The position numbers were made by a program, and so were the translations under genes. A stretch of 5,570 nucleotides of DNA from an uncultured Clostridium sp. (GTDB taxonomy: Bacteria > Bacillota > Clostridia > TANB77 > CAG-508): positions 1 through 5,570 of the forward strand of contig CAMMLF010000108.1 in NCBI GenBank assembly GCA_946497585.1, written 5' to 3'. Positions 5,080 to 5,570 of the stretch are shown in pieces. Position 1 is the first letter of the stretch; every line of letters begins with the position of its first letter. A model generated the notes under the pieces. It was not told the DNA's origin and did not search any database. It was given only the letters and a program-made list of their open reading frames with translations.

Positions 5080-5367
5080 ATGGAGAAAAAAAGAAAATAT
5101 CAAGAATTAACTAAACTTTTTCTAAAAAGATTAATAATATTAGAAAGAGAGTTTGAAGAATTTCAGGATAAGTTAAAAGATAATGGACTTGTAAGAATTT
5201 ATATAGAAACTAATATTGTTCCATATAATGATATTGATAATATTTTAGAACTTACAGAGGATGATGAAGGTGAAAAACTATTTGAAGATTTAACAAGGAT
5301 AATAGAAGAATGTAAAGAGGAAGAATTAAATAATAATATAAGTGAGTTTATAGAAAAATATATATAA
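5080..5367 (+). CDS. Small acidic hypothetical protein (95 aa)
   Basis: Function is unknown. An N-terminal basic stretch (MEKKRKYQELTKLFLKRL) leads into helix LEREFEEFQDKLKDN, a possible strand (GLVRIYIETNIV, about 36-47), an acidic loop (LTEDDEGEK) and a strongly acidic C-terminal helix (IIEECKEEELNNNISEFIEK). The SD AGAGGTGA (5066-5073) lies 6 bases before ATG at 5080. It follows the 4704 gene by 22 bases with no promoter between, so the two are very likely co-expressed and could form a complex. The pair is the size of a toxin-antitoxin system, but neither protein shows a toxin fold or DNA-binding motif that I can identify. Confidence 0.8.
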   Translation: MEKKRKYQELTKLFLKRLIILEREFEEFQDKLKDNGLVRIYIETNIVPYNDIDNILELTEDDEGEKLFEDLTRIIEECKEEELNNNISEFIEKYI

Positions 5368-5415
5368 GATATATTTATTTAATAAATGATACAAAGTTAA
5401 GTCGTAATAAACAAG

Positions 5416-5452
5416 AAGGCATAAAATAAAAAAAATAGTTTTATGCCTTTTT
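5416..5452 (+). terminator. Intrinsic terminator of the two-gene operon
   Basis: AAGGCATAAAA (5416-5426) pairs with TTTTATGCCTT (5439-5449) in an 11-bp stem with a 12-base A-rich loop. The T run continues to 5452. It lies about 50 bases after the last stop codon. Confidence 0.9.
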
Positions 5453-5552
5453 CTGTTTTTGTTAAATTTGAATTAATAAAATTTTTATATTGCATTAATA
5501 TTAAAGTTTTTTTGGCAAATTTTCTGAAAAACGAGAATTTTGAGCAAATATA

Positions 5553-5561
5553 TGGTATAAT
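5553..5561 (+). promoter_or_regulatory. Extended -10 promoter for a gene beyond the window
   Basis: TG (5553-5554) followed one base later by TATAAT (5556-5561) makes a consensus extended -10. No good -35 is seen at the 17-base position, which is tolerable for an extended -10 promoter. The transcribed gene would start after base 5570. Confidence 0.5.
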
Positions 5562-5570
5562 GTGAAAAAA

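Noticed and set aside
1..5570. CRISPR array, tRNA, rRNA, insertion sequence or attachment site
   Set aside because: I found no regularly spaced repeats, tRNA-like cloverleaf, rRNA-like stretch, transposase, or paired direct repeats suitable for an attachment site.

Overview
The window is very AT-rich. It uses ATG, GTG and TTG starts, purine-rich Shine-Dalgarno (SD) sites and TAA/TGA stops under the standard bacterial code. Together with a Cna_B/SpaA-type surface protein carrying an LPXTG-like motif, this points to a low-GC Firmicute, probably a gut-type Clostridia or relative. All genes I accept are on the + strand. Gene content looks accessory: a surface adhesin-like protein, a coiled-coil protein, an ArdC/LtrC-like ssDNA-binding protein, a Vsr-like nuclease with a zinc ribbon, and small unknown proteins. 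An integrated conjugative element or a related plasmid or phage remnant is a reasonable inference. No relaxase, integrase, coupling ATPase or attachment site is visible here to prove it.

Region 1 (1-3053) reads like the 3' part of an operon. It holds the C-terminal part of a Cna_B-repeat surface protein, apparently broken by one extra base at 85. Next come a 205-residue coiled-coil protein, a small basic frame (2047-2235) overlapping the start of the ArdC-like gene (2165-2905), and a 40-residue small protein. The intergenic gaps after 1357 and around 2025 each carry a hairpin whose 3' arm could alternatively pair with the next gene's SD, suggesting translational coupling. No convincing terminator closes this operon before the next gene.

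Region 2 (about 3055-4225) is a self-contained one-gene cassette: an inverted repeat and promoter region, a 315-residue PD-(D/E)XK nuclease of Vsr-like type with a DUF4379-like zinc ribbon, and a strong terminator. No methyltransferase partner lies in the window.

Region 3 (about 4285-4595) looks like a tiny transcription unit. It has a promoter with an extended -10, a leader with a hairpin and a geometrically plausible H-type pseudoknot, a strong SD, a 33-codon Cys-rich ORF and an intrinsic terminator. This is the most unusual structure in the window.

Region 4 (4646-5452) is a two-gene operon of small acidic unknown proteins with its own promoter and terminator. The last 20 bases hold an extended -10 promoter for a gene beyond the window. 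Bases 4596-4645 and 5453-5552 are AT-rich and I see nothing identifiable in them.
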